Shown here: positions 1-14,017 of the stretch, piece after piece
How the letters are laid out: every line of letters starts with the position of its first letter
How positions within the stretch are numbered: the stretch's first letter is position 1
Notes under the pieces: generated by a model
Seen by the model: only the letters and a program-made list of their open reading frames with translations
Database searches by the model: none
Told to the model about the DNA's origin: nothing
Program-made: the position numbers and the translations under genes
Assembly (NCBI GenBank): GCA_963682175.1
Contig: OY821771.1
Span: forward strand, 38,026,201-38,090,200
Length of the DNA stretch: 64,000 bases
Reading direction: 5' to 3'
From: Triglochin maritima
Taxonomy: Eukaryota > Streptophyta > Magnoliopsida > Alismatales > Juncaginaceae

Positions 1-1200
1 TATACTACAATGAGTCCAATCAATCCAACATCTTAGTCACAGTCCATACATGGAGGTGACGCGTCCCGGTCACCCACACTTATCCACACGACGGTCCCTG
101 GGCAGGCACGGGGAACGCACCCACCGTCACCTCTCGGCTCACGCACAAGGTGAGGACACGGGTTTCCGTGGACAAAGTTGGCATTCAAAAAGGGAACCAG
201 GAATTCTGTCTTGGGCCTAAACGGTCGACCGGAAGAGGTGATTCGGTCGACCGGTTGCAGAAAGGAATCGGTCGACCGTACGCCTAACACGATCTACCGC
301 TGCGCTCGAAACACAATCTCCAACGGTCGAACAAAGGTCTAAAACCGATCGACCGAACGAGGTCAAAATCCGGAGTCTGGTCAACATAAATTCAAATCTA
401 TCGGTTGACCGACTCAGGGGTCCCAGTCGACCGAAAACATACAGGGTCCACTAGTATTCTACGTCATATAACCGGTCGAACAAGCATGCATAAAAATCGG
501 TACACTTAAGTTCCGGTCGAACAACCCAAAGGAACCGGTCGACCGAAAACAGACAGAGAGTCCCAACTCACCAGCAAATACGCACTACCGGTCGACCGCC
601 ACAAGGCATCGTTCGACCGGTGAAGCTTAAAGTCGGGTAAAACACTACATTCGGTCGACCGCCCGAAGGGACCGGTCGACCGTTGGTCGTCTTCCACCTC
701 GCGCCAGCCGAGGTTTCTCACGGAAACAACGCCGAAGAGGTCTCCGACCTCCCCGTCCGACCAACACAATCCTCCCACAAGGGTTAGAAACCACAAAACC
801 ACACTAATGAGTCGACATACCTCAAGCAAAGACGACGAACCGCCGGAGCCCGCTCACGCACGTCGCCTCCGGTAGACCTCGAGCACGCGCCGCGCCTCCT
901 CTGGACGTCCAACCTCTGCCCGCGCGTCGTCCTCGCCTCCTCTGATCGTCGCCTCAGCCGGATGAAGGAGAAGAAGAAGGAAATGGAGAGAATGAGAGAG
1001 AGAAGAAAACACGTTATAAACCCATCTCCTCGCTACAGCACCATACACACCAGCCCACACCTCCCCCTCACGTCCACAGTGCTCGCCTCCCTTCCCTTCC
1101 CAATGCACACCACACTTCCCTATGCAAAGCCAACTCTAATCCTCCATTAACCTCTCTAACCTAGGTTTGGGTTCTAACACGAACTCTACTCAATAAATGT
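1..1200. repeat. LTR-like repeat with palindromic boxes (partial)
   Basis: This stretch carries many copies of the palindrome CGGTCGACCG and near variants (starts at 222, 244, 269, 346, 402, 424, 514, 536, 589, 610, 652, 673), mostly in pairs 21-25 bp apart. The part from about 610 to 1150 resembles 33600-34170: both have the boxes, then a purine/pyrimidine-rich stretch and a run of short C-rich words. The left end lies outside the window and no terminal dinucleotides or target duplication could be fixed. It is probably an LTR fragment. The short open frames inside it on both strands look like chance frames in low-stop sequence. Confidence 0.5.
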
Positions 1201-1755
1201 TTGACCCTCGTTTAACTTGAAAATAATAAAACAGTGAAAAATTAAAAGTCCACTACCTCGGGTCGGTAAATGAACCGACTACAACTTGATGACTCGACTC
1301 GGTATTTTTATTGTTAAATCTGTATATAATTTTTGGAATTTAGTAATAATATACAGTAATATGCAAGACCCAAAAAATTACTTGCTCGACTCGTTTACAC
1401 CTCTATTTGCAAGTATACTAAAAAAATAGCACACGATGAACAATTTGAATGTGATTATACAATTGATTAATATTTTTCTATATGATGTGTCAGATAATGG
1501 AGAGATCTAGAGAAGTATCAATCTAGATCTCACAAACGGAGAGAAGAATCTCCCAACAAACTCTCAACCAACTCTAACGAACATTGAGGTAGAAGAAGTA
1601 ATAAGTGAAAAAGAGATTATCATATCACTCTCCAACAACCTTTTGAGCTTTAGATAACCAATTCATTATGGGCGTATGTTCTTAAAACAATAAGCCTAAT
1701 AATCTTGAGCACAATACACTATTGACTTAGGGCTAAAGATTGTGAACTCTATATC

Positions 1756-4390
1756 CTGATACGAATGGCTAAAGTACGAGTGATTGAATCAGTTATAATA
1801 CCGTAAGTGCACGGTCGCGTTGAAGCGGTGGCAAGCACGGGTCGATCCACAGGGAGCATGCGCGAGTTAGATTAGCAATACTCGAGTGGGGAAAGAAAAA
1901 GATGAAGGTCGAAACTACATTACAATGTGAAAGAAGTCCTAAGGGGGTAGAGAAAGAACATGGAAATGAAAATGTGTGGTGTAGTGTGTTTTCAAATGTG
2001 CTTATTAAAACATGTCATACATGAAATCCATAAAACTCAAATTCACCTTTGTCTCCACATGAAATAAGATAAAACTTTATCATTAAAACATATAAGACAA
2101 TAATTGAAATGAAGCAAATATGTTCACATGCATAATGACTCAAATCCAACTATGTCTCCACATGAAATAAGATTTATCACAATCATTAAACACATACAAT
2201 ACATTAATTTGGATAGAGCCAACATGAACACATGTCTTGTTCCCCTCTTTCATTTCATCCTTATCCTAACATCATCATTCCCCATAAAGTAGATCCACTA
2301 ATTTAAGCATGTGCTAAGCTTCATTCAAGAGCATTAGCACATCAAAGATAAGAGTGAAATCTCATTAGATGGTTATGGAAATCATGTAAAGCTCAAAGGA
2401 TTAAGATTAACACACACTAATCCATTACATGACCAAATCATCTTCTTCTCCACCCCCAATGGGGATAGACTACTCTCTACTCATCTCTACACTAAAGAAA
2501 GCATCAAAAGAACATAAACTCGTTAAAGAAATGTAGAAGACTAGATTGAACAAACAACAACATAAAATAAATTGCATCAAAAGAAAACATCAACATAATG
2601 AACAAGAACTAAACTAAATTAATAAAATAAAAGACAATGTTTGCTCCTCTCCTACCCCCTTATCACACTACTAAACACAGGAAACTAAAACCTACTCTAA
2701 TCGGGGAAGGAGAAAAAAGATGGAGAGCAGGGGTTACAATAGTATTTATAGAAGAAATAAGGGGTCAGATGGATCTGGGAATAATCAGACGACTTTAAAT
2801 TACATCTTATAGGCCAGGAATGCTCCAAACCGAATACCGTACCCACGACCAAAATTTCAGCCGCTTTGGACCATGTTGATCAGCCACTGGCGGATCAAAT
2901 CGCTCTGATCGGGCTGAAATTTTGTGTCGCGCTTGATTTCTTCATTTGGCACATAGGGTGAAGCCATGGTCTGTTTGCTCGAATCACTTTGAGTTTAATT
3001 GGTGAAATACTGACCTGATTTAAGTCATGTGTCATTATGTTTTGCACTTCACAATCAAGTCCCTCTGGGTTTGTACTTGGGTCCTTCCTGATTTGCGCTC
3101 CAGTCCTTGTGCATTACAAATTGGTCAAGAACCTTCTAAATCAGTCCATACTTGTTACATTTAGGTCATTTTTGCTCTCTTCCTCTTCTTTATTACCTAA
3201 CTCTTGAAACACTACAAATAACAACTCGAGTAGAACAAGACTGGGGGTAAAATAAAACATATATAACATGAATATGATGCGTGATATGCTTCTAATCAAC
3301 GAGAGATGAACATAAAATACCTTAATCAAGTAAAATACATTAAAGATGATAATCAGAAATTTCTAATTAAGGATGGAGATATTAAGGATAAGTGAAGAGT
3401 GTATTTTGATATGTTTTTCAACAGAGAGAATGAAAATTATATTTTTGAAGTGGAGGATGCATTTAAGGCTGCTAATAGAGTATTTGTTTAGAGGATCAAA
3501 GATAGTGAGGTTAGGGAAGCCTTAAAAAGGTGGAGATGTCTTGGGATATAGCTATAATGTGGTTAATCAAGTTGTTTAATAGATTTTTTAGGACAAACAA
3601 AATGTCAAACGAGTGGAGAAAGAGTATATTAGTGCCAATTTACAAGAATAAAGGAAACATTCGGAGTTGCAATAACTATAGAGGTATCAAGTTCATATGT
3701 CACACTTTAAAGTTATGGAAAATGGTAATTGAACATCATTTAAGGAGAGAAACATGTGTTAAAATAATCAATTTGGGTTTATGCTTGGAAGGTCGGCGAT
3801 CCAGACGATATTTGTGATTATGCAATTCATGGAGAAGTATAGAGAACAAAAGTAAGACTTACACGTGACTTTTATTGATTCAGAGAAGGCTCATGCTAGA
3901 ATTCTGAAAGTGTTATGTGGTGGGCTCTAAAGAAGAAAAACAAATAAATAAAAATATAATTCTAGCGTGATTAAGATATATACGATGGAGTGGAGACCAA
4001 CGTTAGAGTATGTGATAGTGACACAAGTGTCTTCCCGATTAGGATTTGATATCATCAGTCTCATGGTGTATGCTTTTAAGTGATACTAATTGACGAGATT
4101 AGAATAGGTGTTGAAAGGAAACTTGAGTGGTGGGTGGACACTTTAGAAACCGAAAGATTTTAACTAGGTAGGTCTAAAACTGAATTTATGAAGTGTTGTT
4201 TCAGTGTCGTCGACATTGTGAAAAAAATATTATATTGGATGGCCAAGTGGTGGGCAAGAGGGATATTTTTAGATATCTATGGTCGATACTTCAAAATGAT
4301 GAAGAGATCGACGAATATATCAGTCATAGAATTAGGTCAGGGTGGATGAAATGACTACAAGAATCAGGCATTTTATGTGACAATGGTAGG
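1756..4390 (+). pseudogene. L1-type LINE reverse transcriptase remnant, interrupted by a solo LTR
   Basis: Degenerate non-LTR reverse transcriptase. The frame reads in from about 1756 (a stretch like RMAKVRE), is broken by the LTR at 1781-3298, and resumes at 3304. The region 3530-3817 keeps the family signature: EWRKS, LVPIYKNKG, NNYRGIKF and a decayed fingers/palm region. Further downstream, decayed words of the C-terminal RT can be followed to about 4390. There are many stops and frameshifts and no intact domain. The 5' part (ORF1, endonuclease) and a poly-A tail were not recognised, so the real ends are uncertain. Confidence 0.7.
1781..3298. mobile_element. Solo LTR (Athila-like LTR relative), TSD ACGAG
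   Basis: Begins TGATTG and ends TAATCA, flanked by a perfect 5-bp duplication ACGAG (1776-1780 and 3299-3303). Near the left end it shares a conserved block (GTGCACG ... CGGGTCGATCCACAG) with the LTRs at 43579, 51627 and 56954, so it is a divergent member of the same LTR family. No coding sequence was recognised inside. Removing the LTR plus one duplication restores the LINE reading frame across the site. Confidence 0.85.
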
Positions 4391-6986
4391 GTAAGTGTAG
4401 GTCTTAGTTGTTGGAGTAGATGTGGGAGCCATTTGAGAGACTAAAGAGTAGGTCTCTCCAGGAACTGAACTGTAGGTCTCTCCACAAAGGACTTTGATAC
4501 AATGTGTGGAAAGATGATCCAAATCAAGATCCGAGACAAAAGGTCATAGAAGTTTGATCGAATTAGAGTTTGGGTATAAAGAGAAGAAGATTAGGAGTTG
4601 CGGCAAGAGAGAGAAGATTAGGGTTCTCGTCTTAGGGTTATGAGGTTGCAATGATATTTATAGACTCGTCCTCTACAATCTGGAGCATTTGAATTCGAGT
4701 GACTAATCAGATAAAGCTAACATACAACCAATATCGTTTAATACTACTAAAATAAGCCAGATCTAGTGAGTTTGAATAAATCTAAATCCCACACAATTCA
4801 TCTTCATCAGTAAAATTAATGCGATTATGCCTCAGAACTGAACGAATCATGAGCCACGTTTGTGGGCACGGGTGCATCAAGTCTGGAATGAAGCAGGCAT
4901 TGAAATTAAGATCATCACCTAACCAATTTGACTCGTACGACCCACCTCTTCATCTATGGCTTGGTCACTTGAGATTCCATCTTCATCCTGGGCTGTTGTT
5001 TTCTGACTCATGAGCTGGACCAGCTGATTAACTGATCGGCTGGACTTCATTCTCAAAGAAGGGTATTTATAGAGTTGTTTGGTTTTGAATTGTTAAGAAT
5101 CGATTTTGCGCGGAATCAACTGTGGATGAAGAATCTTATGGTTATTGCTGATTTCAACACCCCCATAAATTATTAATTTACTTTTCAACACTGTTGTACA
5201 AAAAATCAACAAAACATTTATCCCTCCAACAAAACAATTTCCGTTTCGCTAAACATAGGCGTACGTACTAACAATTGAACGGAGTTAGGGTTCAATAAGT
5301 CGTGGGGGTAATGAGAATGCAAATTTTGTAAATATTGAGTGTGTATTGTGTAGATTTTTCAACATACATACCAAGGGCGAAGAATATGTTCTACCTCCAG
5401 AATATGTGAATAGTATTAATACTAGTTTTTGTTAAATTGAAAGATTCTTGAGGTGTCGTGTTTTGGTAAGACTTTGGCTCAGTCTCAGAAGTCTGATCTC
5501 AAATCGGGCTCACACCTGTTCAAGTCTCGTGAACCCAGTACGTAATCTACTAAGTTCTAATTGCGTAAAATTCTAAAATCAGCCCCTCAAATGTCGATTT
5601 TTTAAGTATGGTTAGTATGCTCTTGCAAAAAAATTGGTAGTCCTTACCAACATGTAATTTGTTTATAATATAAAAAAAATCTACTAGCTATATAGCCTGC
5701 AAAAAACTTGTTTTAGAGGAAAGAGAAATGATAGGATTTTTCGCAGACAAAACCGAACAATAAATCTTTTGAGTAACCTCGGACAAATTGTTGCACCTCG
5801 ACATTATTAAGAATCAACCCATACATAAAAATCCAAAATGCCCCCCTGTTAAAGGATAATCATCAACCATCTATTTTATAATTCAAATTCCAACTTCATG
5901 AGTAACCAGGACAACTCACTCATATACTATATTTCAACAACCTCCAGAATGACGAAAATAAACATATTCAAAACCATAGACACAAGTTGTGTGTTGCTGC
6001 AATTTCATCCAACCCATTCGTCGATGAGTTAGGAGTAATTCCATTTGATACCGTATTTAGACCCCCTAATTAAGATATGAAATTTCGGATGGTTATTGCT
6101 GAGGTATAGTCTGAATGATGAACGGATTTCTACAAAACTATCCGAATTATGATACTCCGGAGACAAACGTTTGTGTTTCTGGTAGCTTCGGCTAAGGTTC
6201 AAGAAATTAATCGGATTGGCCTTGAAATCCGGTGTCAGCTTAATTAGTTATCCCTCAAGTAGAGTACAGAAATGGAGGATGTAGGTGGAGATAATATTAT
6301 TTATCCAACATTGTCCCTTTCAAAAGCTATGCTTAACATCACTTCACTCTACCTCCTTCATTAGTGCGACAAAGTCATGCTATCTGTTCGCCGGCATATG
6401 AATTTCGAATTATGTGTGCAAATGAAAATCTATTAAAAAGAAATTCATAACAGTAATATCCTAAAATTGGTTTACAAACATATTCAAACGAAAACAAAAA
6501 AATAAAAAATTGCCATTCTTTTGTAGAAATTTTCATATTTTAAAAGTTGTTTAATATGTCCTTGTTAATGTAAAAAAAACCTGTAAAACATCTACAAAAA
6601 ATAAGAACTCTTGCGTATTACAAACAAAAAATCATCATTTAGCTATCTACCCAAGAGCAACTTACCGGTAGATATGTCAGAAACCCAAGCAAAAAATAAA
6701 AAAGTAAATATATGTTAACTCTTATATGAATGACCTAGTTTAATCGATTATTATAAATCTAATTTATCGTTTTGTTAGCCAGAACTAATAAACTGTGGTA
6801 TGTAAGCTACCAAACAAGCTGCCACAGTTTATTAGTTCGAGCACGAGGAGATTTTGACTTCCACTCCCAAGCCACAACATGACTTTCTCCGAAACAATTG
6901 ATTATTCCGAAGTATCTCCATCCTGCAAATTATAAGTTTATATTTTTGTCTCATTCGAAGTTTGAGTGAAAATATACTTTTCATAC
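4391..6986. other. Gene-free stretch
   Basis: AT-rich sequence without a recognisable gene. A GAGAG-rich transcript-like portion with a short TATA-like word lies around 4400-4680. The only strong local structure is the hairpin at 6782-6838. Confidence 0.4.
6782..6838. repeat. Perfect 17-bp inverted repeat (hairpin)
   Basis: Arms 6782-6798 and 6822-6838 are perfect reverse complements (17 bp) around a 23-nt loop that holds further short complementary words. It could be a foldback remnant of a MITE or a small hairpin transcript. No function is assigned. Confidence 0.7.
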
Positions 6987-7247
6987 AGTTAGACAACAAG
7001 ACTCTTCGAGCCTAGACAAATAAGCCCAACCCATTATGCTTAGTTGTTATTAGAACAAAACCTGATTATAACTATTATATTCTAAGCTTACAAGTTATGA
7101 AATTCAAGTATTATAGTCCCCTGTTTTAAACCAATTACTTGTATTCTAAACATTATACTATAAATAATATCCTCCACTTCACTTGAAAATCAAGTGTGGA
7201 AGAGATTATTTGTTATCCTAAATGACAAGATTGTGCTCATTATAATA
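6987..7247 (+). repeat. 5' LTR of copia element
   Basis: Direct repeat of 13753-14017 with small differences. It carries a TATA-like word (ACTATAAATAA) near 7159. The first base pair is AG instead of TG. Confidence 0.85.
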
Positions 7248-7259
7248 TGGTATAAGAGC
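7248..7259 (+). other. Primer-binding site
   Basis: TGGTATAAGAGC directly abuts the LTR and is one base different from the plant initiator-tRNA-Met primer complement TGGTATCAGAGC. Confidence 0.8.
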
Positions 7260-8150
7260 CAAAGACTAACACTTTTCTTTTTTCCAAAACAGAACCCAAC
7301 CCAACCCATCCTCTTCTTCTTCTTCTTAGGCAGAAAGAAACACAAACGAGAGGAGCCCGTTTTCTTGAATCTCTTTTATGCTTCACGTGGTATCACAACA
7401 TTGGTTCAACAATTTCATCCAGGATAATCAATCCTCACCATCCACAACAAACACATGTCATTCAATCGGCTTCATCCACACCGTTTATTCAGTTTGACAA
7501 AGAATGACTGTTGGTTAACTTTATCCTCACCATCAAACAAAGCACACCAGATCCAACGACCATCAAGAAAGAGGATTCAAATGGCTTCATCTACATCGCT
7601 TATTCAGTATAACCTAGATCCAACAATCACACAACAAGTATATATATTTTCCCTCTTCTGTCGCAAGAACTATTTTTTATCCATCCACAACAAGAGCGAA
7701 ACTCTACCTCTTTCTTCTCAAATCTTCTTATTTGTTTGTTCTTTAGTTTTATGTGGATGTTGGTTAGCTTTTTAGTTCCTCTTTCTTGACTTCTTTGTGC
7801 TCGATCAGATCCTACTCACGCACTATGACAACAAGAAGTACTGATGATTGGGCTATCTTTTTTTTATTTTTTTTAACTATTTTTCCTTTTCTCCTCGAGT
7901 GCTCCTTTTGAGCTTTTTCGACATTGCAAGATCAACATTTATTTCCATTTTGGTTATTCTTCGTCTGGATTCTTTTTTGTTTTTTTTTTCTTTTTCCCTG
8001 TTTCTCACAAATTGCAAACTTCTGAAGTTTTTCTTTAAAAAATATCCCTTGATATATTCAGTATATCAGACTACACTTTCTTCAGAGTTTTTTTTAACGA
8101 ACTTTATTTTTATATATATCTGATTTTTTTGGGGTTCTTGACCAGTGACA

Positions 8151-11100
8151 ATGGCTGATGTGTTTAGTGTTAATAATACTACAACGGATTCTACTAATCC
8201 AAAGACCCCACTATTAGCGTCGAACCCCTCCTTTCTTGTTCATATTCGGCTGGACAGATGCCACTATATGTTGGTTTTTTTGTTTTAATATATGTTTTGA
8301 TGATTTATCTAATTTAATCTTAATTATAATCACACATTATGCATAGAATACATATTGTACTGTGCTATTTATGTAATTGAATGAAGTTAAGATATGTAAT
8401 CTAAGTTAATTGAAGACATGTAATTTTGTTTTTATTTGAGTTTTAGGAATTTATGTAAACTTGATTATACAAGAGTCCCAAACTTGATTATACAAGAATT
8501 TATGTAAACTTGATTATTCACGAACACATTATGTTTCTTGTAAAGTCACACTAAATTTCACATCAATCGGACTTTAATAGATCATTTAAACTTTTGTCGG
8601 AAAATCACATAAACTAAATCCTAACCTGACTGTGCAGAACGGTCGACCGAAATGAGTTTTTTGTTAGACCATTTCTACAAGTTAACCGGTACACCATAAG
8701 TGATTTTACTTAGTTCCACCTGTCGACCCATTTTGACCTTTCAGTCGATCGTGTTACCCGTATTTTCAGGATCATCGTTATACTTGTCGTATTCTCCGAC
8801 GATCGTATTCGTATATATACACCTAACTTCTATTTTGCTTTTGGCCACCGGTCGAACGATGCCATGATGGCGGTCATTTGGAGGAGGACAAACTTGTGCT
8901 CCGAAAGTCCCTAATATTTTCTGTCAGACGAATCCTATTTTTGAGTTTGAATGATTAACCTTTTACCTAGCCAAAACCCTAGAAACGGTCGACTACCCCT
9001 AGTTTTAGTTCGACCATTAACTTAAGTTGTAGTCGTCTGGTTCAACCGTATCTTTAGTTAATTCGAACGTTTATTTTCATGGAAATGATCGACTATTGAA
9101 CCTATGTCGGTCGACCGGTTTAACAGATTTGTTGAACTTAGTTTTCTATTTTGTGTATCTTTCACAATTTTTTACAAAATCAATCATAACAACTATATCT
9201 CTTCAGGATCTTATAAATAGAGGTTCACACACATTATTTACACAATTCTCCTACTTCAAACGTACTCATACACTAGAGACAATCCTTCCACTCCTAGAAT
9301 ACCAAGTCCTACACACTCCAAGCTTATACTTCACCACTGACCATTTCATTATCCTACTCATGTGTGCTCAAAGTTAGAGTGTTTATACTCTCGTTTCCTT
9401 TGTTGTCAAAGTTGTAAGGCGTGATCTCAGCCGGTAACGGTGATCATCCCTCTCGGGTTGTGAGAGTAAGAAACCAAGCTCAGCGAGAGTGTTCGCTAGT
9501 TCGCGAGCTTGCTTTGTAAAAACGTTATCTCCCGACTCAGAACGGGGATAGGATAGTGAAGACGTACGTGAGCGGAGCTCGTGGGATCGAGCGGAGTTTG
9601 AAAGAGATGACTGGGATCCAGGTAGTGTGCTGAACCTCTATAAAATCATTGTGTCTTCATTGTGGTTTGCTTGCCCTTTCTCTACTTGTTTTTAATTATT
9701 GCTTCCACTGCAAATTAAATAGAGATTAAGGAGTGGATTAGGCCATATACGATCCCACAATATCTCCTCTGGAGATCTCATATCCTCTTTATTGTCAAAG
9801 GACAATATCATTTTGGGTTTTTGGATGGATCTAATGCTGCTCCACCACAATATTTTACTAAGACTGATTATATCGTTTCTAAAGATAATCTTGCGTTTTG
9901 TTTTGGCAAAAGCAAGACCAACTTCTATTAGGTTGGCTCATTGCTTCTTTAACTGTAGAAGTTTTTGGTGATGTTGTTGGATGTTATACTGCTCGGTCAC
10001 TATAGACGAGATTGAAGAAACTCTTTGCTTCCCAATCTCGCTCTTGTATAATCCCACTTCTCCTTCAACTTCAAACCACTAAAAAAGTGGACCTTTCCAT
10101 GACTGCCTATCTTCAAAAAATGAAATCGATTATTGATAATCTTGTTGTGGTTGCCAATCTGGTAACCGATGTTGATCTAGTGTTACACATACTGTCTGGT
10201 CTTGGTTTTGAATATGATCCTTTTGTCACCTCTGTTATTACTTGTTCTGATGATCTCTATGTAGCACACCTTCATAGCTTGTTACTTACTCATGAGATCC
10301 GGCTTGATCGGAATACCATCGGAGATGTCACCGCTAATGTTGTTGTCAAAATCAATAACCGAGATCATTCAACTGGTGGACGCTCCGGTCGCAACAACAG
10401 AGGTCATGGTTGCTTCAAAAATAGCAACTCCTCTGGAAAATCGGGAGGTTGATCTTCACAACCAAGCGCTGAACCGACCATGTGTTTACTGCCAGATATG
10501 CATCAAACCATGGCACTCTCTACAATGCTACAAAAGGTTTGATCAGACCATTCAACCCTCTTTTAATCTCTCTTCCATGATGACTTCTGCCTGTCAAGTC
10601 TTAGACGATGCTTGGTATCCGGATTGTGGTGCCACAAATCATCTGACTGATGACACTTGTAGTTTCCAAACATTGGCTGAGTATATTGGAAATGACCTCA
10701 TTCGCACTGCAAATGGCTCAGGTTTCTTATCTTAAGAACATGGTCTTTTACTATTCCTTCTACTAAATGACCTCTTCGCATGCATTAAGTATTTTTTGTT
10801 CCATATGTTACTCAAAAATTATTAAGTGTTGCCCAATTTACTATGGATAATAATATTTACTTTGAATTTTACCCTCATTATTGTTTTGTGAAGGACCTCT
10901 TCACGGGTCGAGTTCTACTCCAGGGCCAGCGTGAAAAAGGGCTCTATCGATTACACCTTAAAGATTCCTTTAATTCTCGTTTGGTCTTACTTGGTGAAAG
11001 GGTTGAGCTGAATACATAGCATAATCGATTTGGTCATCCCTCTGAACAAATCATTTGGTATGTCCTCGATCAAATGATCTACCAATAACTCAATTTAACC

Positions 11101-13680
11101 CTTCTCCTTATTGTGATACTTGTCCAACTATTAAGAATAATAAACTCTCATTCTATTCTACTGATTCAATAAGTAGTGCCCCATTACAGTTGATATACTC
11201 TGATGTTTGGGGGCCTTCCCCTGTTATTTCTCGAATTGGTCACATATATTATGTTAGTTTCATTGATGATTTTAGTAAATATGTCTAGTTTTTTCCCATT
11301 ACATGCAAATCGGATTTTTTTATGTTTAAATGTTTCAAAACTCAGGTTGAAAATTATTTTTCTACAAAAAATAAAAGTTTTCAGAGTGACTAGGGTGAGG
11401 AATATCGTTCGTTTTCTGACTTTTTGAATACTCATTGAATTATTCATCAACTTTCATGTCCACATATTCATGAACAAAATAGTGCAGTTGAACGTAAGCA
11501 TAGACATATTGTTTATATGGGTTTAACTCTTCTTCATCATGCCTCTGCACCTAATTCGTTTTGGGATGATGCATTTAGTGTTGCAGTATGTCTTATAAAC
11601 CGTTTACCCTATCGTGTTATTCAAAACAATGTCCGTTTGAAAAACTATTCAGATTTAAACCGGATTATAAAATTTTAAAAGTTTTTAGTTGTGCTTGTTT
11701 CCCATGTTGTCGATCATATATGAACAACAAATTACAACCACGATGAAAGCAATGTGTTTCTTAGGATACATTTTCTCTCATCGTGGATATAAATGCTTTG
11801 ATCTTGCATCTAAACGCATGTATATTGCTCGCAATGTTATTTTTCATGAATAAAAGTTCACATTCAATGATGATGTTCATAAGCATAAAGATGTGGATTC
11901 TGGTGGTCGAGACATTGTATCTTCTATCATTCCACAAGCTATTTCTGACATAGCTAATATGAATGTTCCAGTGCCTCCTTATATTGCTCCACCTTTAGAA
12001 AACCCAGATCCTACACCACTAGAAAACCCAAATCCTATATCACTCCCTCCTTCTCCAATAGATACTACACAACCAACTGATACAACCAATCCCACTTCCA
12101 TTCATCATATGACCACTCGAGCTAGAGATCATACAACACAACCCAATTGTTTTCCTGACTGCCGAGTTTTTAATGCTTCAAAACATCCTTTATGCCTTTC
12201 ATCACTAGAAGAGACTGAACCCACTTGTTACTCACAAGCTATTAAGCATAGGCTCTTGCATTCAGCTATGAATGATGAATATAACGCTCTGATTAAGAAT
12301 GGGACCTGGTCACTTATTCCACATTCATCTAGTGTCTAGGTTGTAAATGGGTAATCAAAATTAAATGAAACCCTGATGGTAGTGTTCATCGCTACAAAGC
12401 CTATCTTGTTGCTAAAGGCTTTCATCATGAAGAAGGACTAGACTACCATTAAACATTTAGCCCACTTGTTAAACTTGTCACTATTCGAGTTGTGTTAAAT
12501 ATTGCTCTCTAAAAACTAGTCTATCAAGCAACTAGATGTGAGCAATGATTTTCTTCATGGTTTGCTACAAGGGGATGCATTTATGGTACAACCTGCAGGA
12601 TTTTCAGACCTTTCTCATCCAAATCATATATGCAAATTACACAAAGCCTTATATGGGCTTAAACAGACTCCTCGTGCATGGTTCACTAGACTTGCTGACA
12701 GTTACAATCTCTTGGATTTAATTCCATGAAGTCTAATGCCTCCTTATTTATGCTCAAACAGGGACAACATATGATTCTAATGATAATTTATGTTGATGAT
12801 ATCATTATTATAGGCAGGTCTTCCCACCTCATCAATCAGGTGATAATTGTCATTAATACAACTTTTTCTATGAAGGATCTTGGAACCTTGAATTACTTTC
12901 TTGGCATTGAAGTTCATTCAAATAGTAAAGGAATTTTTCCGTCTCAACATAAATATATCCAAGATCTTCATTTTCACACTCACATGCATACATCAAAACC
13001 AATTGGTACTCCTAGTTCTTGTTCTGTAAAATTGTCTAAACATGTCGGCATGCCTTTGATGACGTTTTTCTGTATCAGAGTATAGTTGGAGCTTTATAGT
13101 ACATAACTATTACCCGTCCCGATCTTGCATATCCTGTTAACAAAGTTTGTCAATATATGCAAAAACCAACTAAACATTGGACTGTTGTTAAACACATTTC
13201 ACGTTATGTCAAACACTCCATTAATGATGGCTTACATATTTTTAAATCATACGGTGATTCTCTCCATGGCTTATTTGCCTTTTCTGATGCATATTGGGCA
13301 GGAGACCTGGATGACCGATGATCCACAACAAGTTTTTGTATATTCATGGGCTGAAACATTGTCTCATGGAAATCTCGCAAACAACCTACTGTTGCCAAAT
13401 CACACACTAAAGCGGAATTCCAGAGAGTTTCTCATGCCACCATAGAACTGATTTGGCTCCAGAATCTTCTCAATGAACTTGGTCTACAAAAAATCACTCA
13501 TATTCTTTGGTGTGACAATCTCAGCACTACATACCTAGCTTCCAATTTGATTCTCCATGATCGTACCAAGCATGCTGAAATCAATTTTCACTTTGTCCGA
13601 GAATGGGTCATTACCAAGAAATTGGATGTCCGCTTTTTATCAACCCAAGATCAACTAGCGGACATACTGACCTAACCACT
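8151..13680 (+). pseudogene. copia gag-pol, decayed
   Basis: Gag starts near 8151 (MADVFSV), is cut by the solo LTR at 8271-9759, and resumes at about 9761 (YLLWRSHI). A gag C-terminal piece is open over 10012-10452. A frameshift leads to a zinc-knuckle-like segment near 10480 (CxxC present, spacing one short) and a protease segment near 10620 with DCG where D-S/T-G is usual. Integrase words run from about 11190 (SDVWGP) to 11620, including NSAVERKHRHI with the catalytic Glu. RT is recognisable at 12390-13000, with YVDD near 12790. RNase H follows to about 13675. Frameshifts and stops occur in every domain, so the element cannot supply its own proteins. Confidence 0.85.
8271..9759. mobile_element. 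Solo LTR nested in copia gag
   Basis: The sequence between two pieces of gag is non-coding and LTR-like. It ends in GATCCCACA and contains CGGT/ACCG boxes (8640, 8720, 8742, 8986). The candidate duplication is ATATG (8266-8270) versus ATATC (9760-9764). The left terminus is less certain; an alternative start is TG at 8269. The right half is GC-richer, with a short TATA-like word (CTATAAAATC) near 9637. Confidence 0.65.
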
Positions 13681-13752
13681 TTCAGCATGTCGTTTCAACT
13701 ACCTTTGGTCCAAGCTCAATCTGGGTTCCTCCCCGATTCGCTTGTGGGAGAA

Positions 13753-14017
13753 TGTTAGACAAGAAAACTCTTCAAGCCTAGACAAATAAGCCGAGCCCAT
13801 TATGCTTAGTTATTGTTAATTAGAACAAAACCTGATTATAACTATTGCATTCTTAGCTCACAAGTTATGTAATTCAAGTATTATAGTCCTATATTGTAAA
13901 CCAATTACTTGTAATCTAAACATTATACTATAAATAAAATTATCCTTTTCACTTGAAAATCAATTGAGGAAGAGATTATTTGCTCTCCTAGATCACAAGA
14001 TTGTGCTCATTATAATA
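13753..14017 (+). repeat. 3' LTR of copia element
   Basis: Starts TGTTAGACAA and ends at the point matching the 5' LTR end. It is preceded by a polypurine tract at about 13744-13752. The flank CATAG (14018-14022) pairs with CATAC on the other side. Confidence 0.85.

Larger units (their letters stand above)
6987..14017 (+). mobile_element. Decayed Ty1/copia retrotransposon with both LTRs
   Basis: LTRs at 6987-7247 and 13753-14017 (about 261 and 265 bp) are closely similar. The 5' LTR is followed directly by a primer-binding site (TGGTATAAGAGC, 7248-7259), and the 3' LTR is preceded by a purine tract (GTGGGAGAA). The flanking 5-mers are CATAC and CATAG (4 of 5 match). The internal order gag, protease, integrase, RT, RNase H is that of Ty1/copia, and the coding region is full of stops and frameshifts. 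A separate solo LTR sits in gag at 8271-9759. The 5' LTR has lost its canonical TG (now AG). Confidence 0.85.
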
